From assembly GCA_965204565.1 (NCBI GenBank), contig CBDBEU010000004.1:620001-684000 (forward strand): a stretch of 64,000 nt of DNA. Reading direction: 5' to 3'. The notes under the pieces are model-generated. The model was not told the origin of the DNA and made no database searches. It worked only from the letters and a program-made list of their open reading frames with translations. This document shows positions 1-8,171 of the stretch, in pieces. The stretch is from CBDBEU01 sp965204565. Its GTDB lineage: Bacteria > Pseudomonadota > Alphaproteobacteria > Rhizobiales > TMED25. Made by a program: the position numbers and the translations under genes. Numbering within the stretch: the stretch's first letter is position 1; every line of letters begins with the position of its first letter.

Positions 1-561
1 GGCCACTTCCCTCACCCGCTCTCGCGCACCGCCCAGATGCTCAAGCACGGTAAGCCAGCTGCCCCCAAAGCCGCGCCGCGATAATCGCGCTGCGACCTCA
101 CGCGGCGTGTCGCCATCTTCACTCAGCACAAGTAAGTGCTCACATGGATGGATGTATCGTTCCAGCCGCGCCGCCGGGCGGCCGTGCAGGCTCACAGCTG
201 TGATGTCATCTTCCGGCCAGCCGAGCCGTGCCGCCGCCAGCGACAGGCCCGATGGTGAGGCAAACACCTGCATTTCACCGGCAGGCACATGCGCGGCTAA
301 TGTCGCGCCGATGCCGCACCACATCGGATCTCCCGTGGCAAGCACGCAGACCGGGCTTGCCCGCCGCTCTCGTATAGTGTCAATCCCCGCCGACATCGGT
401 GACGGCCAGGCCATGCGCTCACCACCGCTTTCGGGCACCATTGCCAGATGCCGGGCACCGCCAACCAGAAGCTCCGCCCCCTTGATCGCCTCACGGGCGT
501 TCGGTGACAGCCCATCCAGCCCGTCCTCGCCAATACCGACCACGGACAGCCAAACGCTCAT
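1..561 (-). CDS. cobL: Precorrin-6Y C5,15-methyltransferase (decarboxylating), partial
   Basis: S-adenosylmethionine-dependent enzyme that methylates C5 and C15 of precorrin-6B and decarboxylates the acetate side chain in aerobic cobalamin synthesis. The reading frame opens with MSVWLSVVGIGEDGLDGLSP, the tetrapyrrole-methylase N-terminus, and shows the later VLATGDPMWCGIG stretch typical of the SAM-binding loop. It runs off the left window edge after about 187 codons, so the C-terminal decarboxylase domain is not visible. Its ATG overlaps the cobH stop codon (ATGA), so the two are translationally coupled. No lesion is visible. Confidence 0.9.
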   Translation of the reverse strand, partial: MSVWLSVVGIGEDGLDGLSPNAREAIKGAELLVGGARHLAMVPESGGERMAWPSPMSAGIDTIRERRASPVCVLATGDPMWCGIGATLAAHVPAGEMQVFASPSGLSLAAARLGWPEDDITAVSLHGRPAARLERYIHPCEHLLVLSEDGDTPREVAARLSRRGFGGSWLTVLEHLGGARERVREVA

Positions 562-1214
562 CGCCTGGCCTCTGGCGCCGACGCTGCAATGGCCAGCGCA
601 TTGACCGCGGCCGCCGCAAGCGCACTGCCGCCACGCCGTCCAGTCACCGCGATGTGGTCGATGTCATGGCAGCACGCAGCAAATGCAGCCTTGGACTCAG
701 CGGCCCCGACAAATCCGACCGGCATGGCGATCACCAGCGCCGGATGCGGCGTACCGTCGTCCAAAAGCTCGATCAAGCGGAAGAGTGCGGTTGGCGCATT
801 GCCGATCGCCACCACCGCACCTGCCATCTCGCCCGCCCAAAGATCGACCGCGGCGGATGAGCGCGTTGTCCCGTGACGCGCGGCGATTCCCGACACCCGC
901 GCATCATTCAAAAAGCAGTGGACCTTGTTTTCGCGTGGCAGCACGCGCCGCGTGATCCCCGCCGCCAGCATTTCGCTGTCCGTCAGGATTGGCGCCCCAC
1001 TACCAAGCGCGGCAACACCACGGGCAACTGCCGCCGGCGTTGCGGCAACAAGCCCGGCGATTGCCGGATCACCGGCCGCATGAACCAGCCGTAGCGCCAG
1101 AGGATGCAGCGCCTGATCAATGCCTGAAAGGTCTGTCTCCGCCTCGGCGATGCGGAAGGATTTGGCGTAAATGTCTCCGGGCGTCCTCAGATAGCCGCGC
1201 ATCGCCTGCATCAT
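558..1214 (-). CDS. cobH: Precorrin-8X methylmutase
   Basis: Moves the C11 methyl group to C12, turning precorrin-8X into hydrogenobyrinate in the corrin pathway. The 218-residue product has the family length. His45 in the LVHAAGD motif matches the catalytic histidine of CobH, and ILTDSEMLAAGI and the glycine-rich AMPVGFVGAAESK segment are also characteristic. It lies between cbiX and cobL with 4-nt ATGA overlaps on both sides, giving one operon cbiX-cobH-cobL. Intact. Confidence 0.95.
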   Translation of the reverse strand: MMQAMRGYLRTPGDIYAKSFRIAEAETDLSGIDQALHPLALRLVHAAGDPAIAGLVAATPAAVARGVAALGSGAPILTDSEMLAAGITRRVLPRENKVHCFLNDARVSGIAARHGTTRSSAAVDLWAGEMAGAVVAIGNAPTALFRLIELLDDGTPHPALVIAMPVGFVGAAESKAAFAACCHDIDHIAVTGRRGGSALAAAAVNALAIAASAPEARR

Positions 1215-2227
1215 TTCTCCTCACCATCGGCAGCCAGAGTGACCGGGCCCAGCGGGTGATCGCCATGGGGATAGGGATGGTGATGGCCGTGGGGCTTGCT
1301 CTGGCCGGTGCCGATACCCTCGACATGGTGGTGATGACTTTGCTGCGGCAATCCCACTTCCGCCTCAAAACCAAGCACCTGCTCGCGGTATTTGCACATC
1401 TGGCAGTTCATCACACCGCTGCCGTCGATGATTTCACTGGCCCGGTGGATCAGCGTGTCGACGACCTGCGGATGATCGCCAAGATAGGGCGCCTTGATGA
1501 ACTCGATGTCGGGGAAGGCCTCCGCCGCTTGATCGGTCGCCTGATAGATGCGTTTGACCAGAACGCCGGTGAACAGGAAATAGGGAAAAACAACAATGCG
1601 TTTGAAACCGAGCTGCGCCGCACGCTCCAGCGCCGGTGAAACCAGCGGGAAGGTGATGCCCGAATAGGCGGTCTCGCCCCACCCAAATCCGAGCCCCTCC
1701 CATAAAAGCCGCATCACCTTGGCAACATTGGAATTGGCGTCGGGATCGGAGGCGCCGCGTCCGACCACCACCAGCAATGTATCATGCCGGTCAACGGATT
1801 TGAGCGGCGCCAGCGCTTCCTCGATCCGCGCGGCGGCAGCACGCAACATCCGCGGATCGATACCAAGCTCACGGCCATAGCGAATGGAAAAACAATCATT
1901 GTCGTGGGCATAGGCGTTGAGCGCGGAGGGAATATCGTTCTTAGCGTGGCCAGCGGCGAACAGCATTGCCGGAACCGCCAGAATTTCAGTCACACCGCCC
2001 CCGCGCAGCCGGTCCAGACCGTCGCCAATGACCGGCGTTGCGAATTCAAGATAGCCATAATCGACCGGCATATCGGCAAGGCGTTGACGCACGGTCATGG
2101 CCAATTGCGCGAACTCGGCCACCGCCGCCTGATCGCGGCTACCATGGCCGCAAATCATCACGCCGGTGCGGCCATCGGCCAATTCTGGCGCAAACAGGGA
2201 AGCGGTGGAATTTTCGATCTGTGGCAT
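1211..2227 (-). CDS. cbiX: Sirohydrochlorin cobaltochelatase (CbiX family)
   Basis: Inserts or handles cobalt in the cobalamin precursor. The 338-residue product has two chelatase-like halves. The first carries MICGHGSRD with the metal-binding histidine. The middle has GHAKNDIP, and the second half has VVFPYFLFTGVLVKRI. A Cys pair (CQMC) and a histidine-rich C-terminal tail (HHHH, HGHHH) probably bind metal. I start at MPQIENST (2227) rather than an upstream in-frame ATG at 2389, because the longer N-terminus lies over the leader and looks non-coding. First gene of the cbiX-cobH-cobL operon. Confidence 0.9.
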   Translation of the reverse strand: MPQIENSTASLFAPELADGRTGVMICGHGSRDQAAVAEFAQLAMTVRQRLADMPVDYGYLEFATPVIGDGLDRLRGGGVTEILAVPAMLFAAGHAKNDIPSALNAYAHDNDCFSIRYGRELGIDPRMLRAAAARIEEALAPLKSVDRHDTLLVVVGRGASDPDANSNVAKVMRLLWEGLGFGWGETAYSGITFPLVSPALERAAQLGFKRIVVFPYFLFTGVLVKRIYQATDQAAEAFPDIEFIKAPYLGDHPQVVDTLIHRASEIIDGSGVMNCQMCKYREQVLGFEAEVGLPQQSHHHHVEGIGTGQSKPHGHHHPYPHGDHPLGPVTLAADGEEK

Positions 2228-2235
2228 TGTCGGAG

Positions 2236-2400
2236 TCCGTCGCTCAGCATCATCGCAATGACGGGCCCCGGGCATGGCTGCCAGCGGCTCTTGTCGGTCC
2301 CGGATCAAGCCCCCGATTTGGGTCGGCCGCACCGGGTTCCATTTCATCCCGCAACGGGAACCGTCAGAGCGGACGATAAAGGGCCGCACACCTTGCGGTC
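2236..2400 (-). promoter_or_regulatory. Degenerate cobalamin-riboswitch-like leader, partly replaced by a REP-like palindrome
   Basis: Reading the minus strand from about 2400, there is GGTTCCCGTTGCGGGATGAA followed by ATGGAACCCGGTGCGGCC, which resembles the first half of alphaproteobacterial cobalamin riboswitches. A later GCCGCTGG resembles the B12-box GCCACTGG. The conserved central core (GCTGCCCCCGCAACTGT) is missing. In its place lies GGGGGCTTGATCCGGGACC, resembling the REP sequence at 52528. The position directly upstream of cbiX fits. By eye only; the element may no longer function. Confidence 0.4.
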
Positions 2401-2419
2401 AATGACCAATGCGGGGACT

Positions 2420-2708
2420 TCAACCGTGCCGTGTCAGCGCCTCGCGCATGATCGCGGTGGGCTCGCCGCCAAAACAGCACAGCACCACTTGTTTCGGCCA
2501 ATCTTCACGATCCAGATGCGCCCGGATTTCCTGAACCGAAATTTCGGCCGCCCGCGTCGTGGGAAAACCGTATATGCCAGTCGAGATTGCCAGGAAGTCC
2601 AGTGAAGCAAAGCAATTGTCGGCCGCAATCGACATTGCCGAGCGATAGCAGCTTGCCAACAGCCCTACCTCGTCATGTGCGCCGCCGCGCCATTCCGACC
2701 TCTATAAG
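2420..2708 (-). pseudogene. Macro-domain (ADP-ribose hydrolase-like) protein, 5'-truncated
   Basis: The C-terminal part of a macro-domain protein is readable. WRGGAHDEVGLLASCYRSAM matches the segment before the central helix, and AISTGIYGFPTTRAAEISV is the hallmark ADP-ribose phosphate-binding loop, followed by the terminal VVLCCFGGEP strand. The N-terminal half, with the GDIT-type motif, is missing. The frame is cut at about 2708, exactly where IS1380 copy A begins, so the insertion or an associated deletion removed the 5' part. Probably not functional. Confidence 0.75.
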
Positions 2709-3892
2709 CCCACATTTCCCAAGTACCGTGACGTTTTCGCGCCTCCGACAGGCCGGTAACATGTTATATTTCAGCATGTTGTGTGGGCTGTAGGGTGCGG
2801 ATCACGGATCGCCCGCAGGGTGCAGACGAAACGGGTGATATCAGGCTCGGTTTCGACAGTCGAGTGCGGCTGGAATTCCATGACTCGAAGATCGGTTCCG
2901 ACGGTGGCCCGTTGCCGATCCGGGCGTTGGACGAGACCCCGGGATTGAACGATATTGCCGGCGGTCCTCTCGGAGATACGCGAACCGCCCACAACCGTCT
3001 GCATTCCATGGTCGGGCTTTTGCGGCAGTCGGTCTTCGGGCGATTGGCCGGATATGATGATGTGAACGACGCGGACCGTCCGGCGCTCGATCCGTTGATG
3101 CGGCAGGTGGTCGGAGGGTGTGGCGTTGATGCCGAGGCTGCGTCTGCCGGCCGGATGGGTCGGTTCGAGACCGAGGTGTCGGCGGCCGCCGACAATCGCG
3201 GTGCGCCGGCGGACGTATCCGGTCAATAGATCGATCGGGCTCACGCCGCGATGGCGCCCGAATGGATCACACCGGACATGGGCGGTTCGGTCGGCCCGCG
3301 CCATGGCGCGCAGGAGAACACCGCCTGGAACGGGCATTTCGGCTGCATGTGCCATCATCCTTTGTTCGTCCTTAACCGGCTTGGCCGCCTCGAACGCCGT
3401 TCATTGCGCCCCGGCAATGTTCACAGCGCCGATGGCCGGGAAAATGTGCTCAAGCCGGTGTTGGCGCGATATGCGGATCGTGAGCTGATGCGGTTCTTCC
3501 GGACCGATGCCGCTTTTGCTGTCCCGGAGCTCTACAAGACGCCGGAGGCGGAAGGCTGTTCCTGCGCCATCCGGCCTGGGAAGACCGTTGTTCCGGAAAG
3601 CAGGATTGCGCCTGTGCTCAAGTGCCCCGCGGGTCGCCCGCCGACCCATGTGCGGGGCATTTGCGGCGACTTCGCGTATCAGGCCGCGTCACGGGACAAA
3701 CCATGGCGGGTCGTCTCCAGGGTCGAACGGCATGTCGAGGAAGGCAGGCAGTCGGTCAATCGGACGCGTCTTTCCTGCAAGGGCATGGCGCGGAACGAGG
3801 TGTGGCTTCAGCTTCATGCATCGGCCTGCAATCCCGGTGTCTTCCTGCAGGGCGCCGATCTGCTGGAGACGCCGGTGAGTGCGACGGTTTGA
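2709..3892 (+). mobile_element. IS1380-family element, copy A (3'-truncated, frameshifted transposase)
   Basis: Starts with the end sequence CCCACATTTCCCAAGTACC, seen also (inverted) at 29217 and 53379. The transposase begins near 2783: RVRLEFHDSKIGSDGGPL, LLRQSVFGRLAGYDDVNDAD and MGRFETEVS are IS1380 hallmarks. The second half lies in another frame from about 3251 (AWNGHFGCMCHHPLFV-like block, LRPGNVHSADG, FRTDAAFAVPELY). It breaks off near 3890 at the position equivalent to the family motif before the last helix, where an IS3 begins. Several frameshifts; inactive. Confidence 0.85.
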
Positions 3893-4977
3893 CCAGTGAC
3901 CAGCGCGCCCGGCTCAAGGCGTTGGAGCGCGAGAATAAAGAGCTACGCCAGGCCAACGAGATCCTGAAGAAGGCGTCCGCGTATTTTGCACAGGCGGAGC
4001 TCGACTGCCCGTTCCGCAAATGATTGCCTGCACTGAAGAGCATCAAGGGGACTTTGGGGTCGAGCCGACCTGCCGTGTGCTGCCGATCGCCCATCGAGCT
4101 GCTACAGGCATGCGGCCATCGCCCGGGATCCTGATTTGGCGTCAGACCGAGCCCGGCAGGATGCGACAGACCTGAAGGAGATCAAGCGTGTCCATGACGA
4201 GAGCAAAGGCAGATACGCAGCCCGCAAAGTCTGGCACCCGTTGCGCCGGGAAGACAGGGATATCGCACGGTGCACTGTAGAGCGGCTCATGAGAGAGCAT
4301 GTATTACAAGGGGTTACGCGCGGCAGGAAGAGAACCACGATCCCTGATCCGGCGCAGTCCTGCCCGGATGACAAGGTCAATCGCGACTTCACCGCCACCG
4401 CGCCCACCCGGATCTCTGCCAACCAGATCCGGGTGTCGGACTTCACCTGCGTGTCGACCTGGATGGGGATGGTCTATGTGGCCTTTGTCATTGATGTCTT
4501 CGCCCGCAAGATCGTGGGCTGGCGCGTCTCGACGTCCATGACGACGGGCTTCGTGCCGGATGCCTTGAGCCAGGCGATCTGCCAGCAGTGTCCGGCTGAA
4601 GGCAGCGGGTTGATCCATCACTCGGACCGCGGCAGCCAGTATCTGTCAATCCGCTATACCGAACGTCTGGGGGAGGCCGGGATTGACATCTCGGTCGGCA
4701 GCATTGGCGACAGCTATGACAACGCCCTGGCGGAAAGCGTCATCGGCCTGTTCAAGACTGAGGTCATCGAGTTCTTCGGGCCGTGGAAATTCGTGGCCCG
4801 GGTTGATTGGGAAACCCTGCAATGGGTCAGTTGGTACAACACAGAGCGGCTACACGGCGCCATCGGCCACCGACCGCCGCAGGAAATGGAGGACGCCTTC
4901 CATGCAAGCATGAACGCCCTTGATAAAGTCGCATAGGTTTGGAACAAAAAAGTCTCCAGTAAAACCGGGGCGGTTCA
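3893..4977 (+). mobile_element. IS3-family element, 5'-truncated, inserted at the broken end of IS1380 copy A
   Basis: Only the tail of OrfA remains at 3900-4023 (LKALERENKELRQANEILKK, ending FAQAELDCPFRK), then OrfB follows. The right end, about 4955-4977, reads TCCAGTAAAACCGGGGCGGTTCA, the inverse of the TGAACCGCCCCGGTTT terminal repeat common in this IS3 group. The left terminal repeat is missing, so the element is truncated where it meets IS1380. Confidence 0.85.
4021..4936 (+). pseudogene. IS3-family transposase OrfB, frameshifted
   Basis: DDE integrase of an IS3 element. The start MIACTEEHQGDFGVEPTCRV lies in one frame. After a shift near 4130 the frame of 4136-4936 carries the rest: VSDFTCVSTWMGMVYVAFVI with the first Asp, LIHHSDRGSQYLSIRYTE with the second, and GDSYDNALAESVIGLFKTE with the Glu. 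The catalytic core is therefore complete and only the N-terminal junction is broken. With orfA also truncated, the copy cannot move by itself. Confidence 0.85.
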
Positions 4978-5153
4978 CTTTTACCCAATATGGCCGTGTC
5001 GATGCAACTGCGGAAGCCGATGTGAGCGCCAGCGGCTTCGGGCCCGCGGAGAATGGCATGTGGCGCGCACGAGCCGTCGCGCACTCATTTGAACGCTCGG
5101 CGGGCTTCATAACCACAATCGAGGTCGAAGCGCCGGAGACGCCGAAGAAATGA
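4978..5153 (+). pseudogene. C-terminal fragment of a phage tail protein (late control gene D type)
   Basis: Immediately right of the IS3 end, a frame of about 58 codons ends at TGA 5151-5153. It contains GMWRARAVAHSFERSAGFIT followed by TIEVE. The pattern G-x-W-x5-V-x-H-x6-G-x2-T-x-IE-x-E is the C-terminal signature of P2 gpD/Mu gpP-type tail proteins. This is by memory of the family, so moderately sure. The 5' part is absent and no other phage gene is nearby, which suggests a prophage remnant cut by the IS. The 200 bases after it show no gene. Confidence 0.5.
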
Positions 5154-5358
5154 GGTCCTTCAAATGGATGTTGAAAGGTGTTTGAGAGAGAGATGATCTG
5201 AAGCGACAAAACCAATACCTGGCCACCGCTGATATGACAAAAACGGCCGTTACAGATGACCTGCGCTGTGATCAAACCCGGTGTCACGCTACAGTCAAAA
5301 ATATAGAATTTTTCAACATTGTGGGAGGAGATGACGTCATTCATGTCGCCAGTACTAG

Positions 5359-6358
5359 TTGTTTGATCCTGCGGTTTGATGGTGTGATGCTTTCGTTGGA
5401 ATGGAAGAAAGCATTATGGGACAGGTTCGTCACGCGAGCGCCACGACCACGCACGCTGTCAGAGCAGCAATACAGCGATCGCGGAACTGAGCCGGGAACC
5501 GGGTGTCAACCCCAAGACGATTGCCAGGTGGCGGAAACGGCAGACGGTTGAGGATCGCAAGACAGGCCCGAAGGAACCGCGCTCAACCGTTCTCAGTGAA
5601 GCCGAGGAGGCGATGATCGTTGCCTTCCGGCGGCACAGGTTGCTTCCGCTGGATGACTGCCTCCATGCCCTTCAGCCGTCAATCCCGCGCCTGACACGGT
5701 CGGCCCTGCATCGGTGCCTGCAACGGCATGGCATATCGCGCTTGCCTGACGTCGAAGGGGACACACCAAAGCGGCAGCGTTTCAAGAGCTATCCAATCGG
5801 GGGCTTCCACATGTACATCGCCGAGGTCCAGACCGCCGAGGACAGGCTGTAGCTGTTCGCAGCCATTGATCGGACCAGAAAATCTGCGGTCACTCAGCTC
5901 GTAGACAAGGCCAACCGCAAGACAGCCCGGGAGTTCCTTGAACATCTGCTCGAAGCCGTCCCGTATCACATCCACACGATCCTGACCGATAATGGCATCC
6001 GGTTCGCCGCGCAGCCACGGAACCGAAACACGATCTATTCCCGGCCCATGCGCTTTGACATGATCTGCCACGCCAACGGGATTGAACACCGGCTGACCAG
6101 GCCCAGCCATCCATGGACCAACGGCCAGGTCGAGCGGATCAACCGGACGATCAAAGACGCCACCGTCAAACGCTATCACGACGACAATCATGATCAGCTG
6201 CGCACACATCCGGCAGACTTCATGGCATCCTGCAATTTCGCCCGAAGGCTAAAGACCCTCAACGTCCTGACGCATTACGAATATATCTGCAAAATCCGGA
6301 CTTCAGAGCCAGATAAATTCAATGGCAATCCGATCTACAAGATGACGGGACTGAACAA
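5359..6358 (+). mobile_element. IS481-family element, copy 1
   Basis: A 1000-bp element flanked by CTAG on both sides (5355-5358 and 6359-6362), the likely target duplication. Terminal inverted repeats are TTGTTTGATCC on the left and TTGTTCAGTCC (inverted) on the right. It is nearly identical to the copy at 60295-61293. The right CTAG supplies the TAG that ends the transposase frame and, on the other strand, the TAG that ends maf. Confidence 0.85.
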
Positions 6359-6362
6359 CTAG
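5416..6362 (+). pseudogene. IS481-family transposase, multiply inactivated (copy 1)
   Basis: Reads MGQVRHASATTTHAVRAAIQ, then shifts frame near 5480 with loss of several codons. It continues with RELGVNP-like HTH sequence, PLDDCLHALQPSIPRLTRSA, then TAG at the expected Tyr of KLYLF (5850-5852), then LTDNGIRF and NGQVERINRTIKDATVKRY. In this family the first catalytic Asp lies in FHIDIAEVQT; here the motif reads FHMYIAEVQT, so that Asp is Tyr. The remaining Asp (LTDNGI) and Glu (NGQVERIN) are present. The frameshift, stop and Asp loss recur in copy 2. Confidence 0.85.
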
Positions 6363-6994
6363 TCGTCACTGACGCACATCAGCCAATTGTAGTGCACACG
6401 GTAGCCGGCAGAGACCAGCAGGTTCACGGTTTCATGCAACGGCAGTCCGACAACAGCGGAATAGGACCCGGCAATGCGCACCACAAACGCGCCGGCGAGT
6501 CCTTGAATCGCATAGCCGCCGGCTTTGCCGCGCCACTCACCGCTTGCCAGATAACTTTCGATCTCATCGCGCGACAGACGCTTGAAACGCACCCGCGCTT
6601 CGACCGTGCGCTCACGCATACGCCCTTTGGAATCTATGAGACAGACCGCGGTGTAGACCCGGTGTCCGCGGCCAGACAACATGCGCAGCGCATAAGCTGC
6701 TTCTTCAAGCAGAGTAGGCTTTGGAATTGAGCGCCGTCCAATGGCGACCACGGTATCGGCGCCAAGCACCAGCGCATCCTTCAATTCCGGGTCTTTCTGA
6801 TTGGCGGCACGCGCCATTTCAGCCTTGGCGCGAGCGAGACGGCGCGCGCGAACGCGCGGCAATTCGCGCCGGCCGGGAGTTTCGTCAATATCAACGGGTC
6901 TTAGGGAACCCGGCTGAACGCCGACCTGCTGAAGCAAGGCCAGGCGCCGTACCGATCCGCTCGCAAGCACGAGCTTGGGTTGGCCAACAGTCAT
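6359..6994 (-). CDS. maf: Maf-like nucleotide pyrophosphatase
   Basis: House-cleaning enzyme that hydrolyses non-canonical or modified NTPs to monophosphates. The 211-residue product shows LVLASGSVRRLALLQQVG (the Maf signature near the N-terminus), LVLGADTVVAIG and GYAIQGLAGAFVVRIAGSYS with the catalytic region, ending in the usual VVGLPLHET. The last eight residues after HYNW are longer than in most homologues. The TAG stop lies in the CTAG target of IS481 copy 1, so the insertion abuts the gene without truncating it further. Intact. Confidence 0.92.
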   Translation of the reverse strand: MTVGQPKLVLASGSVRRLALLQQVGVQPGSLRPVDIDETPGRRELPRVRARRLARAKAEMARAANQKDPELKDALVLGADTVVAIGRRSIPKPTLLEEAAYALRMLSGRGHRVYTAVCLIDSKGRMRERTVEARVRFKRLSRDEIESYLASGEWRGKAGGYAIQGLAGAFVVRIAGSYSAVVGLPLHETVNLLVSAGYRVHYNWLMCVSDD

Positions 6995-7156
6995 AAAGCG
7001 AAAGCTCCGCGGGGCCGTCTCACGCGCCGGTCATCGGTGGCCATGGCGGACCTATTCCTGCCGCAATCGGGCGAGAATGATCGCGATAGGCGGCAAAATC
7101 AAGCCGTAGCAGCCAACCCACAAAACGGTGCCCCATGGACAACAGTTCGTCACGGT

Positions 7157-7393
7157 TCACCCGCCAAGATCGAGCTTGCTGCTTATCCAGCCGATCAGCC
7201 TTTCGGCAACACTCAAAACCGCAACAACGGCAACGAGGGAGACCAGAAAGCGCATTTCAAGAATGAAACCCCGGAACGGCTGGGGCAGTATTTGGCCCAG
7301 AAGCGGGCGTGAATACTCCCATGAGAGCCAGGCGATGAGACCGGCAAGGACCACCATGGCGACGGTAGTGAGGAATGTAAAGGCAGCCTTCAT
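7157..7393 (-). CDS. Small two-helix membrane protein, last gene of the redox operon
   Basis: 78 residues with two hydrophobic segments (about residues 5-24 and 46-65) joined by a short loop. I do not recognise the family. It starts one base after the stop of the 258-residue gene at 7395, so it is almost certainly co-transcribed with the Rieske/haem operon upstream and may be an accessory membrane subunit. No catalytic or metal-binding residues are evident. Intact, GC and codon use like its neighbours. Confidence 0.6.
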   Translation of the reverse strand: MKAAFTFLTTVAMVVLAGLIAWLSWEYSRPLLGQILPQPFRGFILEMRFLVSLVAVVAVLSVAERLIGWISSKLDLGG

Positions 7394-7394
7394 T

Positions 7395-8171
7395 TCATGG
7401 CACTCTTACCGTGCCGGGATCGATCCGCAACACCATGAGATCGTCGCGCCGCTCGACCTCGCCTTCAATTTCAACAATCAGCGCCACAATATCGTAGACT
7501 TCATCGGCTAGGGGGCCGCCAGTAGAATCAGCGAGCAGAAAATAGGACTCACCATCGACCGCGCCCGAGGAGATGAAAACCGGTGGCGTGCCGCCGATCA
7601 GACAGATATTGGCGCAGGCTTTGTGAGCAAGCCCGCGCCCGGGGCGCATCGCTCCTTGCGCGCATTTGCCATCGCAAACCTCGCCGGTTAGCCGCCAGCG
7701 ACCGAAACTGCGCGCCGGCGCTGGCTGATAATCTTCAAGCGCATGCGCTGCATCTGTGTCCAACTGCCTGACAGAGCCCGGGCCTCGCATTTGCAGCATG
7801 TCGATATTGCTGCGCCTGAGAAGCCCTCCTTCAACTTCAACCAATTGACCGTCGAGCTCAGCAACCTTGAGGCCAGCCCCCCGCTTGCCAGGCCCCGCCA
7901 ACAAGACCGCCCGCGGCCCCTGATTACCGTTCGCCGGCAAGTGGAGAACCGGATATGGATCAAGGCGCAAGCGGCCTTGGAGTTTTTGACGGCCCTCCTC
8001 GAACACAATACGCGCATTACCCGGATCGCCGACACTGGCACTCAAGGAGAAGGCAAGCCCGATCATGGCGCCGAGAAACGCAGCGGCAAATATCATCAGA
8101 AATATCGCCAAAGGCTGAGGCACCTGGTTCAGATAGCCGACATAGAACGGTGCGCGATCTGGTTTGCTCAT
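7395..8171 (-). CDS. Membrane-anchored protein with a CxxxC-x12-HxxCxxxC motif
   Basis: 258 residues. An N-terminal membrane segment at about 18-42 is followed by a mainly polar, probably periplasmic part. Residues 164-199 hold Cys166, Cys170, His183, Cys186 and Cys190 in EVCDGKCAQGAM and HKACANICLIGGTPPVF, a spacing that suggests metal or iron-sulfur binding or disulfides. The C-terminal third looks like a beta-rich domain ending in VLRIDPGTVRVP. It overlaps the upstream haem/Rieske gene by 4 nt. I cannot name the family with certainty; the association with electron-transfer genes implies a redox role. Confidence 0.65.
   Translation of the reverse strand: MSKPDRAPFYVGYLNQVPQPLAIFLMIFAAAFLGAMIGLAFSLSASVGDPGNARIVFEEGRQKLQGRLRLDPYPVLHLPANGNQGPRAVLLAGPGKRGAGLKVAELDGQLVEVEGGLLRRSNIDMLQMRGPGSVRQLDTDAAHALEDYQPAPARSFGRWRLTGEVCDGKCAQGAMRPGRGLAHKACANICLIGGTPPVFISSGAVDGESYFLLADSTGGPLADEVYDIVALIVEIEGEVERRDDLMVLRIDPGTVRVP

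Noticed and set aside
107..1094. Several long plus-strand open frames over the cobL/cobH region
   Set aside because: They are antisense shadows of the GC-rich cobalamin genes; they show no recognisable motif and the minus-strand frames fit known families throughout.
5154..5358. tRNA or attachment site next to the phage remnant
   Set aside because: No cloverleaf, no TTCGAATC-type T-loop and no direct repeat seen.
5234..5551. Open frame spanning the IS481 left end as a possible gene
   Set aside because: It mixes flanking DNA with the out-of-frame start of the transposase; no independent coding evidence.
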